Source: Mycteria americana
Taxonomy: Eukaryota; Chordata; Aves; Ciconiiformes; Ciconiidae
Reading direction: 5' to 3'
NCBI RefSeq assembly: GCF_035582795.1
Contig: NC_134368.1
Coordinates: 15,916,001 to 15,980,000 of the forward strand
Length of the DNA stretch: 64,000 bases
Part shown: piece by piece, positions 39,301-49,850 of the stretch
Layout of the letters: each line of letters starts with the position of its first letter
Position numbering within the stretch: position 1 is the first letter of the stretch
Program-made: the position numbers and the translations under genes
The notes under the pieces: model-generated
What the model was told of the DNA's origin: nothing
Seen by the model: the letters and a program-made list of their open reading frames with translations, nothing else
Database searches by the model: none

Positions 39301-42048
39301 AGATGGGGTGTTGGGGCCATTCAGATAGGTAAGCACTGAAAGACCTTAAATAAACCATTTTTGGAGGTCTTAATAGCCAAAATTAGTAATAATTTAAGTA
39401 AGTCAGTCCGTGGTTGTTGAATATTGCTCTACAGTTTTAGGGTTTTTTTAGGCAGAACTCCCAGAAACCACAGTAATAACATGAAACCAGGCTAGTGCTT
39501 TGCTTCTAGAGTAAAACCGCTGTTTAAAGTTACATGTCTAAAGTCAAGATCTTATGCAGAAGAATAGTTCACTTTAAGTACTTAATGAAATTAATCAATT
39601 TAAACTCAGAGCCATGTTTTAGCAATATCAGTGCAGAATAAAATGCACTATGGTAAAGTAACAGCATAAAGAGTGTCTCAGTTGGAATCTTATTGTTGTT
39701 GGTTCCCTTTTTGTTGAACCATTTCCAGGAATGGAGATGGAAGACTGTATTTTTCTTGAAAAAAATACCAATTTGCAGCTGCTAGGAAATGTATTCTAGT
39801 TTTGGAATTCTAATTTGACTAAAGATTTCCCTGTTGCAAACGTCATTATTTTATGAAATTATTTACTGCAACTAAAAATATCACTAAGGATGCCTGTTGA
39901 GACATCAAATTGACTTCAAAAAGCCAAATAAGCTCATTAGGTGTATTCAAAAGATTAGTTGCATCCATTATCTGTTCAAAGTCAATTAACTGACTTTTAT
40001 TTAAAGCCAGAAATCCTTTCTACAATTGTCCACATTTTTTTGAGTGATGATTACAAGATTAAACATATGTAAAAAAGTAATCATACTTTAGAATACATTT
40101 ATATCTAGGTCTCTCCCCATCAAAAGCAGCTCAAATCTATTTCTCATGTGGCTTGTAAAAGCTGCAAAAGAAATGAGGTATATCAGTCCTCAAACAGGAG
40201 TCTCCAGGTATCTAATATTCTGCCAGCATGGTTCTCTCCCAATTTGAGTTGCTCTCTGAACTGTCCAGACTGACGCCATCAAACTAGACTCAGGCAGCTA
40301 AATGTTGAAGCCTAAGAGACTCCCTCAATTACTCATCCAAGCTCTTGCACAGCACCAATTATGTTTTGCCTTTTGAGCTTGTCTATAGAACTGAAGAGGT
40401 TTAAAGCTCCAAAGGGGAGGAGAGAGTAAATTTAAGTATGTGGGGCTGAAAGTGGTTATACTAAAAAAGCTTTTTTTTTATCCTTATCTAAAGTAATTTA
40501 CTGTTTACCACCTTTCTCTTCTGCGCACATTTCACAAAATATCTATAGTTGTAGTGTATAGGGAACAAGTGTGATAGTATTTATCGGATCTAATTTCTGA
40601 TAAAAAGTAGAGATGATAACCCAGAATTTATAGTATTCAGTATGTTGTATTTGATGCTTAACAAATTGTTTTTCAGATTTGTGAATATCCAAGATTTTTC
40701 AGGCTCTGTTTTGGAGCTGTTTGGTAATGTGATGCAATGTTCCCTCTTGCTACACTTGGGACTATGTCTGAAGATCAAGGAATTTGCTAAGATTTATTTT
40801 GTGACTGTACAAATCTGAAACATTTTTTTTTGTTCCTTAATATTAGATTGGAAAGAGTGAATGATTACTATAAAAGAGCAATGAGACTCTTTGAATGGAA
40901 ATGGTAGTTCACCACAAAGAGAGTTTAATAGACACTTGTGACTCATCAAAGGGGTATTTAAAAAGCATTTATTGCTAAAGTTGCCATAGCAGCAGGAAAC
41001 TTTAAAACCCCATGGATCTTAAGCATGGAAAATCTGTGATTCTGCAGCATCTTCTAAAATTCAGGCCCTTTTGCATCAAATGATAAATGGGGAATAAGTT
41101 CTACAGTAGCAGGCTTGCTGGAAGAGTGTCCTAAAACCTACACTCTTCTTCTCTCTTAAATTGTATGGGTGCAGCATTGGCACCCTTAACTATCAGGTGT
41201 CTGAGATACCTTCCAGCAATCTACAGGTTCAGGAAAAATTTAAGCCAGAAACTGTATAAACTTTTAATCCCTTTTGAAGATAAGAAATTAAAAGATGCCC
41301 CTTAAATGTGATTTTGAGAGGATATCAGGAATGAGGCAGTATGCAGTTCTCAAGCTTCACTGAAACAAGTATTTACTAACTCTAGAAGCTTGAGAATGAC
41401 TAAAAATATTCCCTTCTATTAATTCATCACCTTTACCTTTTCAGGAATTAAAACTCATAGATACAAAAGTGAAACACAAACAATAACAATGATCTGAATT
41501 TCTGAGCTATGGGGAAAAACCAAAACCAAAACCAACCCCAAACTCTTCTTCTGTCCTTCTTCATTTATTCTAAAGAAAAAGGCACACACTGAGCAGTTTT
41601 CTTCTGGATTTACATGTACTCTTGAGTATCTTCTTTAATATGAAACTAGGATCCTTTTATAAAAAGTCAGAAGGAAAAATTATTTTAAATAAAGGAATGT
41701 TATTTAAGGCCTCTATAGCTTTAACAGGTTTGAATACGTATAGATTTAACAGGGGTGATCTTCCACCTGTCTTTAATTTCCTCATAGGTGACATGACAAT
41801 AATGAGAAAACAGAAGCTTCACAGAATGGCTAATTATCTGAAAAAAACTCTTGTAATAGTTACAATACTTAAAAGAGAGGTCTAAGGCACCTTTGAAATT
41901 TCAGTAAGTTGGGGGAATGGGGCCCCTACTGCAGTGGGGCAAAGCTGCTTTCACAAAAGTATGAAAACAGCTAATTTCTAAAGAAAAATATATGCAGTTT
42001 TGTTATCACACAGCAGCTAGCACTAATACAGGTAAGAGAATACCTACA
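36361..42048. other. Intergenic DNA, nothing recognised
   Basis: AT-rich non-coding sequence without a supportable exon or clear repeat. Short open frames have no recognisable motif. Confidence 0.4.
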
Positions 42049-42091
42049 CTAATTTTACCACTTTTTTTTTTTTTTTACCTAATTTTACCAC
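42049..42091 (-). repeat. Poly(T) tract flanked by 13-bp direct repeats
   Basis: ctaattttaccac at 42,049-42,061 is repeated identically at 42,079-42,091. Between the copies lie 15 consecutive T and the dinucleotide ac. The arrangement is what target-primed reverse transcription leaves when only the poly(A) tail of a transcript is inserted in minus orientation: target-site duplications around a bare tail. A simple tandem duplication with T-run expansion is the alternative. Confidence 0.55.
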
Positions 42092-42447
42092 AGTGTGGTA
42101 AGCCTCTTCTGTTTCTCCCAAACAAGTATATTTTTCCTTGTATGAACACTCCCCTAGAGAATCTGAAACAGATAAATTAAGCCTGAGGAGCCAGTGTTGA
42201 TGGCAGTGGTTCCTAGGAAAGCACTGGGTGTTCATGAGATATTGGAACAGGATTACTGCGAGGTTTGTTTTTACCAGATTATACCACCATACACTAGTAA
42301 CGGATTGTGTTACTGCATGTGTATATATTTGGAAATGAAACAAATATCTAGCAGATTATTTATCCCACTTAAAATATACTACAGTGTTGGTGCTTTACTG
42401 AACCTGCGGATGTATGTGAAAAGCCTGAAAAGAGTATTAAGACATGT

Positions 42448-42989
42448 TGTCATGGTTTAAACCCAGTTGGCAACTAAGCACCACACAGCCACTCGCTCAC
42501 CCTCCCCCCTGGTGGGATGGGGGAGAGAATCTGAAGAGCAAAAGTAAGAAAACTCTTGGGTTAAGATAAGAACAGTTTAATAATTGAAAAAAAAAATTGT
42601 AATGAAAAGGAAAAGAATGAGAGAGGAACAAAACTCAGGAAAAACAAGTGATGCAACCGCTCCCTGACCAACACCCAGCCCATCCCTGAGCAGCAGTTGC
42701 TGCCTGCCGGCCAACTCCCCCAGTTTCTATACTGAGCATGACGCCATATGGTATGGAATAGCCCTTTAGCCAGTTGGGGTCAGCTGTCCTGGCTGTGCCC
42801 CCTCCCAGTTTCTTGTGCACCTGGCAGAGCAGGGGAAGCTGAAAAGTCCTTGACTTAGTGTGAACACTGCTTAGCAACAACTAAAACATCCCTGTGTTAT
42901 CAACATTATTCTCATACTAAAATCCAAACCACAGCCCCATACCAGCTACTAGGAAGAAAATTAACTCTATCCCAGCCAAAACCAGGACA
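42448..42989 (-). mobile_element. Solo LTR of an endogenous retrovirus
   Basis: This is a 542-bp element bounded by TG and CA. It starts tgtcatggtttaaaccc and ends ccagccaaaaccaggaca on the forward strand, so it reads TGTCCTGG...ATGACA on the minus strand. Orientation follows from the related LTR at 17.4-17.9 kb, where a primer-binding site fixes the direction. It is flanked by an exact 5-bp duplication catgt (42,443-42,447 and 42,990-42,994), or 6 bp if one terminal base is shared. There is an ATTAAA poly(A) signal on the minus strand near 42,570. No primer-binding site or internal sequence adjoins it, so it is a recombination-derived solo LTR. Confidence 0.85.
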
Positions 42990-42994
42990 CATGT

Positions 42995-45900
42995 TAATGA
43001 TATCTGGCTAAGCACTATTTTTCTAATTTCTGTGTAAAATGTAAGACTCTATTTCAGACTTCCCTTACTGTATCAGTTTACAGGGTACATCTTTACCATG
43101 AACACCTTTTGTTGCTTGGCTAAGACTGTTGCAAGGAAGTTAATCTACCCTCAGGTAATTTCAAATGTTTTTAAGGAATAGCTACAAGCCACAAAAATAA
43201 GTGGTGAGAGAGAACTAGTCACTTGTAACTAACCGTGTTTTTAATCTAGTTGATCTACTTTTAATTTTTGCTTTCACTCACTTCTTATTTCCTCCCCATT
43301 CTCCTTTAGGAAGCTTTGGGGTGCACTAGGATCCCCACCACTGCCCGTTGGTTTCCTTCCTGGGGGCTGCCGCTGCAGATGTGCTGGCTGACAGTGGCCA
43401 TCCCTGGGTCCTCACCCCAGGGGCTTTTCTCACTCAGCCACGAACAGGGAACACAGTGCTAGAAGGGGCTCTGGCTCAGCTTACCTGATTACTCTTGCAG
43501 GTAATCATTCCATGCTACCCTTCACAAAAGTGCCCAAGTCACCCCCAAATTAATGATTGCTCACAGTCTGTCTGCTGAAAAGCCATTGCAGAAGCTCCCA
43601 TCTCCAGTAGCTCAGAACCTCGTTCCAGTTTCTGCCCTGCCCATACTATCAGCTGGCTTCTTTCTCAATTGTTGCCTTAATTTTCTTCTCTCAATTTTCG
43701 CCTCTCATTTTCCTGACTCAACTTTCGCCTTCTCTGTCAATTCTCGCCTTAATTCTCATCTATTAACCTGATTTCACAAGGGACCAAGGCTTATGTGATC
43801 ACACAGCCCACAGCCTTCACCCTCATGCTTAAATCTGTTTCCCAAATGAAACAATTTGATCAATGAGTAGGTCTACATGAGAATGAGTTCCCTCTAAGGC
43901 TGTAAAACCTGGTAGTTTGCTGGAGGAGGGACAATTAAATTAATCCAACTAGTAGCTTTTCTGCCTTGCTTGCTACTAGCCCATCAAAACATGTTTTGCT
44001 TGGTGAGAGGCAGAACGAGGCACTGCCACATAGCTCAGGAACAGAGGGGAGCGGGGCTTTGTCTGTGTACATTTTGGGGTGGAGAAAAGAGATACTTGAG
44101 TTGGTGAGGTCACTGACAAATAGGGATATGGGTGGAAATATTAGAAATGTTGGGGCAAGAGAAGATAGAAAAATGCAAGAGACTTGTATTTTCTTCCCCC
44201 CGCCCCTCCCAGGCTCGACGTGTAAATTTCCTTAAAGTGGAGGTGAATGTCCGCAGACAAGTTTATAATGTTACAGTAATACACTCTGATAACAAAACAT
44301 GAAGGCAATCTTTACAGAGTACAGCAGCAGGGTTACACGTTGGCCACTAGAGAGCAATAGATAACCAGTAGTGGTATGCTTGGTACAGAAAAATCTGAGC
44401 ACCCTATAGCCATGTAACGATTTTAAAAATACAGATGCAGAAATTAACACTATAATGTAAAATAACCCTCTTGACACTTCTTAATAGTCCTAATGCCCCC
44501 CAATCAAACAAAATAGCAGGAGGGAGCACTCTGGTAATTAGCAGCAACCTGTATCTAAAGAAACCTCTAGAATGCATCATATAATGTATGCACTTTGCTT
44601 AGCCACTTGAAGTGGGAATGTATTGTACAGCATTAAGATCAGCTGCAGAAATGCAAAGCAACAACTAAGCTGGCTCCTTCAGTCTCGAGGTCCAAGCCTG
44701 CATTATGAGGGGCTGGGAAACTTGCAGGATCAAAACTTCTTTTGCTGCTATTTTAAATCCTGAGTATTGTCAGTTTGTGCTTGCACATTTCAGAAAACAA
44801 AGATTGCATTTTTCTTCTCTAAGTGCTCTCAATGCTTACCAAGTAGTATATTTTCATACTGGAAGTCAAAAAATTCCACTCAACTTAATACAGATCTACA
44901 AAGTACATTTACAGAATACATACCCAAAAGAAGCTCTTTCCTCTCCGTTCCCAGAGTTCAATAGACTGTGCTATTGCATTATTGCAGCCTATAGAATGAA
45001 AAACCCATATCCACCTGACTATAGTTATGATGGTGTCCTGAAGGGGGATAAGAGAAGCTGCTATGTGAGGATACTGTAATTGCTCAGAGAGAAATTCTGT
45101 ATGTCTCCAAAAAGTGCCCTTTTTAATTTTCAACTTGGATTATCACTGTTGGCTTCCAAAACATCACTTTCTTACCTTTTTGGGGAGGCTTGTAAATTTA
45201 GTAACAGGCAAAGCAAAACTGTTCCAAGAAAAGCTCCTAGAGCACCTGATTAATCTGGTAGCCCGTTTACTCACCCTCTTTATTCTCTTTCCTCCTGAGC
45301 CTTCTCCACAGCTGTTTCATAGTTTTGCAGTTGAGCTGCAAAGCTGAACTCTACAGCAGCAACTGTCTACCTGTGGCTCTCATGGCTTTACCAGCCAGGA
45401 TGCATTTCACGTCAGCTAATCTTAGAGGGTGGAAAGAAATGGAGGCTGACAGCAGGACAAGCAGCAGAGGAGTCGTGGTGAATTCCTGGTATGTGGGTGT
45501 CCCACAGTGCATGACAGGACCAGTCTCATAGGGGATAGCAATGGTGCAAGGACACAGGAAGGGCATCGTCTCTTTGCTGTAGAAACTAGGACCCACTACG
45601 AAATAAAATAGGCTACTTGCTTGGATGCTGCTCCTATTTGCCAATTAGTGGTGTTACCACCAGCATCTCCTACCTAGGTTAACAACCCTTACCATTACTA
45701 AGTGATGACCCTCCCTTTAGAGTCCTCAGCACGGGTGCTCACAAATGCCTAACACTGCGGGGTCGGCGAGTCACAGGACAAATTGAGAAGGAACAAAAGA
45801 CCTCGCAAGAGCTGGCAATTCAGAGTTCACCAAAGAAGACTGCAAATGGCAAACAAACGGGGAGTGATAAGGTGGTAATTGTAGCAGAATTACTCCCTCT

Positions 45901-46486
45901 CTGGTAGTCTAAATAGGCTCAGGGCTGGAGACTAAGCGAGAAAGAGGAGCTATGACCTAATCCGATTTGATCGGGTCTGACTCATCTCTGCGAAGACAGC
46001 ATTCACATGACAGGGAAAGGAAATGGAGTAACTTTGAACGCAAGGTTAGAAAATGCAAGGAACGGACTGAATTTATGTAGCTGGAAAACACTGAGGAAGA
46101 TGCAAATCGACTCTCAAACTTTCCATAACAAAGGCTCTTCTGGGTGACATTGTTTAGTCTGGCTTTATTTAAATTCTGAATAATCTATTTGCATTTGTTA
46201 CAGGCAATTGCCTTTCTAACTTCAGAGCAAGCTAGCTACACATACTTAAGGAAGAGTGCTAAAAGTGCTTAATCAGTATTGTGTAACAGATAAGTGATTC
46301 CATTTTACCGATATGAAGTATTATTTACCGCACTCTGGACTGTTTCAGATACAGATAGATGAGCTGAAAAAAACCCATTTTCACTAGCAAACTATTTCTT
46401 GAATTATTACTTGTGTTATAGAATATCATCTTTTATTTTAGGAATGTTTCTAATTCTTCTGGTTTTGAAGAAAACGATCTGCTAAG
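42995..46486. other. Intergenic DNA with one small tandem array
   Basis: No supportable exon. A moderately GC-rich stretch lies at 43,300-43,560, and a degenerate tandem array at 43,662-43,759 is listed separately. Open frames such as 44,705-45,079 (124 codons) show no recognisable domain. Confidence 0.4.
43662..43759. repeat. Degenerate tandem array, about four units
   Basis: The motif tcaattttcgcctt recurs with small changes at 43,665, 43,691, 43,718 and 43,737, with spacing of 26, 27 and 19 bases in a pyrimidine-rich background. Confidence 0.7.
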
Positions 46487-47071
46487 TGTAGCTCACCGTT
46501 AGGAAAATTTGCAACTGGCCCATGCTGACCAAGGAGAGAGGCGAGGACACGAAGTATAGAATTACAAGGGTAAATATTTATTCATGCGCATGAGGTGTGC
46601 CAGCCAAACTAGGTGACCCTGAGTGCGGTTTTACACAGGGTTCTTACACCCTTCAACTATTCAGGTGCAACATGATTTGACTAATTACTAAGACACACAC
46701 TACCAATTACTAATCATAGTAAAACTTTGTGAAGCAACTGTATTACTGCAGCATTCCTGCTGCTTGTCTATTGATCCAGATGTCCCTGGAGTCAGTCTTG
46801 CTGGAGTTACTTATCTATGACGCCAGATAACACTGGGAGGGTTTCAAAGACGTGTTAGATGGGCTGGGATGCTAGCTTTATCTTGGTTGTCCACCGGTAT
46901 CCTTTATCCTTTGTGGACAGTTCTAAGCTTCCAAGAAGCAAAGTCCTTATTTCCAGGGCCGGGCTGTTGTTTAGTTTGTTTTACTTGAGCATGAATAATA
47001 CCAAAGTCTCCAGTAAAATTCCACTACCTCATTACATTGCAGTGTATAATGTGAACTAATATATATTAACA
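46487..47071 (-). mobile_element. Candidate solo LTR
   Basis: About 585 bases differ in texture from the flanks and can be bounded by TG (46,487) and CA (47,071). On the minus strand an aataaatatttaccc signal lies near the left end, where the R/U5 region of a minus-oriented LTR would be. The forward words 'atttattcatgcgcatgagg' and 'gtgccagccaaactaggtga' look LTR-like. No convincing target-site duplication is visible (only aag on both sides). Confidence 0.3.
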
Positions 47072-47289
47072 AAGTTAATACACTTTCATATTATAAAGAC
47101 TGATGGGTATAATAGTTAAGGAAGTGAATTTTCATAACACCACATAATCACCTTTGCAGCGTAGCTGACACAAGTCAGTAAGTGCAAATTGTCTCTGGTG
47201 GCTTTCATGGGATCCACATACACAATTCCCACCTAACTGTTTACATTACAACGATGATTTTTAGCCCTTTGTTATATCAATAGTCATCT

Positions 47290-48110
47290 TTTTTCAGACA
47301 GAAGCTTACTTAGTTGTTCCTTATATGAAAGTTGAGAGCAAAGTACCCTTGATCATCCTTTTTACCTTTCATTGAACCTTTTCCACTACTATTCTGTCTT
47401 TCTGGAGCTGAGGGAACTCGGAACCACACACAGCTTTCAAGATGTGGTCAAATCATGAATTTACACAGGAACATAAGGATGCTTTGTTCTCTCTTCCTTT
47501 TCAAATTTCAGCATACAGCTTGTCTTTCTGAACTCTATTAAGCACTGAAGTGAGGTTTTCACAGAAACGCATTGTAATTCCAAGATTTTGCTCCTGCACA
47601 GTACTAGTCAGCTTGGAGCTCATAATTTTATATTTGAATTTAGGATGTTCTTCCCCATTGTGCATCACTTTTATCTATCCAGAATGTAATCTGCCATTTT
47701 ACTGCCTAGTTATGCAGGCTCATAAGGTCCTTCTGCAGATATTCAGTGGGCTTTTGTCCTTAAGTCCCTGAATAGTTTGGTATCATCAAAAAGCAGTCAC
47801 TTGAGTGCCCAGCTCCTTTTCCAAGTTGCCTGGGAGTATGTTGAGCAGGTCCAAGCACAGATCGCTATGGCAGTGCCCCTGTGACCTCTATACTACAAGT
47901 ACCGCACACTCACTCCCACCCTCTGTGCTCCATCTTTAACCAGTTATTCATTCCAAGACATTCGGTCTTACGTCATTACTGCTTAGTTTCTTTGACAGTC
48001 TTTGTCAAAAGCCTTCTGGAAATCCCAACAGGCCCTATGAGACAGAAGACCTTCACAAGTTTTAAAAATGTTCAATAAACTACCATGTTCCAAACTCCAC
48101 CATTAACTGT
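47290..48110 (-). mobile_element. Ancient CR1/L3-like LINE, antisense
   Basis: The forward strand follows the antisense of an old amniote CR1. It has 'tttcattgaaccttttcc', then 'caagatgtggtcaaatcat', then 'tgcatcacttttatctatcc', then 'taatctgccattttactgcc', then 'aggtccttctgcagatattc', 'tttggtatcatcaaaa', a 'tatgttgagcaggtcc' block and 'tttgtcaaaagccttctgg'. All blocks are in order, giving a long but heavily mutated copy with no intact frame. Confidence 0.75.
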
Positions 48111-48870
48111 TTTCGTACACTGCTGACCAAAAGATGTAAGAGACTCTGAGGGCAACATCTCATTTTGGAACTAAAAGATTCATAGTTGAGAGGATTCTTT
48201 TCCCCCAAAGCTCCCTGTCTGATCGCTTTAGTTTTCCCTTTCCTTTTTTGTGACCCAAAGAGCCTGTCTCAAAATTCAAGATCCCTGAAGATCCATGTTC
48301 ATGTCTAGACAATGGTAAGGATAGGTCAAGCCCTGTTTCCAGTCATTCCAGTACAGAACTGATCGGAAGATGTAACTTACTTGTGGTTCCTCTTATCACA
48401 CAGAATCCATGCTAACAGAACAATCAGCAAAACAGAATATAACTTTAAAGTCATGTGCCAAAAAGCTCAATTTTAAAGACACCATCTGGAAAGACTTTGA
48501 GCCCTATCTTAAATAAGGTTTCCTTTTTAAGCAGAGTGGTTAGATACTGCAGTGATGTTAAAGGTACTTTTAGAGGGCAAGATGCTGGCAGTTAAAATGA
48601 TTTTTTTCTCCCTTCAAATTTGACTAAGAACAGTTTATTTAAAGAGAAATTTGGATTTTATAGGAAGCATCCAAAAATATGCAACTATTACGTCATTGTG
48701 CTACTTAACTGAACATCCCCATGAAATGTATGCCTATGCCATATAATAATAAAACATGGTGGTATCAGCGGAAATGTAGAGAGATTACTGGGAACAACAG
48801 CTTTTCCTTCGGCCTGTTGTCCTGTCAGGATCCTTGAGGGACAGCCAGCTGGCAGCTACCCGATGGTGCA
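48111..48870. other. Upstream flank of the ZNF518B promoter
   Basis: AT-rich sequence without a recognisable repeat or exon, changing sharply to GC-rich sequence from about 48,880. Confidence 0.4.
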
Positions 48871-48874
48871 CCTT

Positions 48875-48882
48875 CTTATATA
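48875..48882 (-). promoter_or_regulatory. Minus-strand TATA box candidate
   Basis: The minus strand reads TATATAAG, a full match to the TATA consensus, at the left edge of the CpG island. Just upstream on the same strand (48,892-48,900) is CAAGATGGC, a full YY1 core. Together they could start a transcript running leftwards, away from ZNF518B, from about 48,845-48,850. This is inferred from motifs alone. Confidence 0.35.
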
Positions 48883-49850
48883 CCCTCGCCTGCCATCTTG
48901 CAGGTGTTTCAACACCAGCCCAGCCTCTTCCGCCACGGCTCGTACTGCGTTCCCCGCGCGGTACTAGGTCCCACACGGGTGACAGGTCCCCACGCGGGTG
49001 CGGGCTGCGCTCCTCGGCGCTCCTCAAGGTGTCACCTCAGCGCCGCGGCCTTCCCCGCGGGGCCCCACGCCGGGCCGGGGGGCGCAGCGCGCCTGCGCCG
49101 CCGCCGCCGCGCCCGGTGCACCTCAGTAGAGCTCTACACGGCGCCGCCGGCGGGAGCGGCGGTGCGGCGCTGGCCAATGGGGCGGCGCGGCGCCGCAGCG
49201 GCCGCTGAGGTCAGTTCCGTCGCCGCGGTGGGCCGTGCTGAGGCGGCGGCGGCGGCTGCGGCGGCGGCAGGGGGTTCGCCCTCGCCCTCGCTGGGGTAAG
49301 TACCTCAGGGCGGAGCGGGAGGGCGGGAGCTGCGGGTCGGGTCGGATGAGGATGATGATGAGGAGGGGGAGGGGGAGGATCGGCGCTGCGTTTCTTGTGC
49401 GTCCGGAGACAAGGGGAGCGGTGGTGGCTGGCGGGGTCTGCCCCTGAGGGAGGCAGCCCTTTTTAATCTCGGCCTCCTCCGAGCTAGGTAAGGGTCCCCC
49501 ACCCTCGGCCTGTGCCAGCCGGTTCAGCGCTGCGCCTCGCTGCCGCCCTGCCTGCGTGCCTGCCCGCGCGGGGGGGCCGGGGGTCCCAGCGGCGAGCGCG
49601 GGCTGCGGCCCGTTGGGCCGCGCGGTGCTGCCCCCTGCGGGCCGGCGGCGGCACTGCGCGGCGGCGCGGGCGGAGCCGCCTCCCCGGCGGCGGCGGCGGG
49701 TGGAGGTCTGCGCGGCCTGCGGAGGGTCCGCCACCCGCCCGGCCGCTTTCGCCGGGGCAGCGGCGGGGCTCGGCCTCCGGAGACGGGCCGTCAGCGAGGG
49801 AGCCCTCTCTTTCCCGGGAAGGCGACAAGACTTGTCTGTGGGTGAGCTGG
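48880..49850 (+). promoter_or_regulatory. ZNF518B: CpG-island promoter of ZNF518B
   Basis: Roughly 1 kb is extremely GC-rich and CpG-dense, unlike anything else in the window. It holds CCAAT (49,174-49,178) next to a GC box ggggcgg (49,179-49,185), an NRF1-like gcgcctgcgc (49,089-49,098), and short CGG-repeat runs near 49,242-49,269 and 49,686-49,702. The only gene downstream is ZNF518B on the same strand, so the island most likely holds its start sites. The CCAAT/GC-box pair suggests initiation around 49,200-49,260. Long open frames in the island on both strands reflect lack of A/T and are not genes. Confidence 0.8.
49200..49295 (+). other. ZNF518B: ZNF518B non-coding first exon (approximate)
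   Basis: The end is set by a consensus splice donor: ctggg followed by gtaagt at 49,296. The start is only an estimate from the CCAAT/GC-box position. A second good donor (ctag followed by gtaagg, intron from 49,488) could give a longer alternative first exon. The exon carries a short CGG/GCG repeat. No ATG in it leads to the coding frame, in keeping with the coding sequence lying wholly in the last exon, as in human ZNF518B. Confidence 0.5.

Noticed and set aside
49123-49734. 203-codon minus-strand open frame
   Set aside because: Lies in the CpG island. The product is Arg/Pro/Ala/Gly-rich and overlaps several other long frames on both strands, an effect of having few A/T-rich stop codons.
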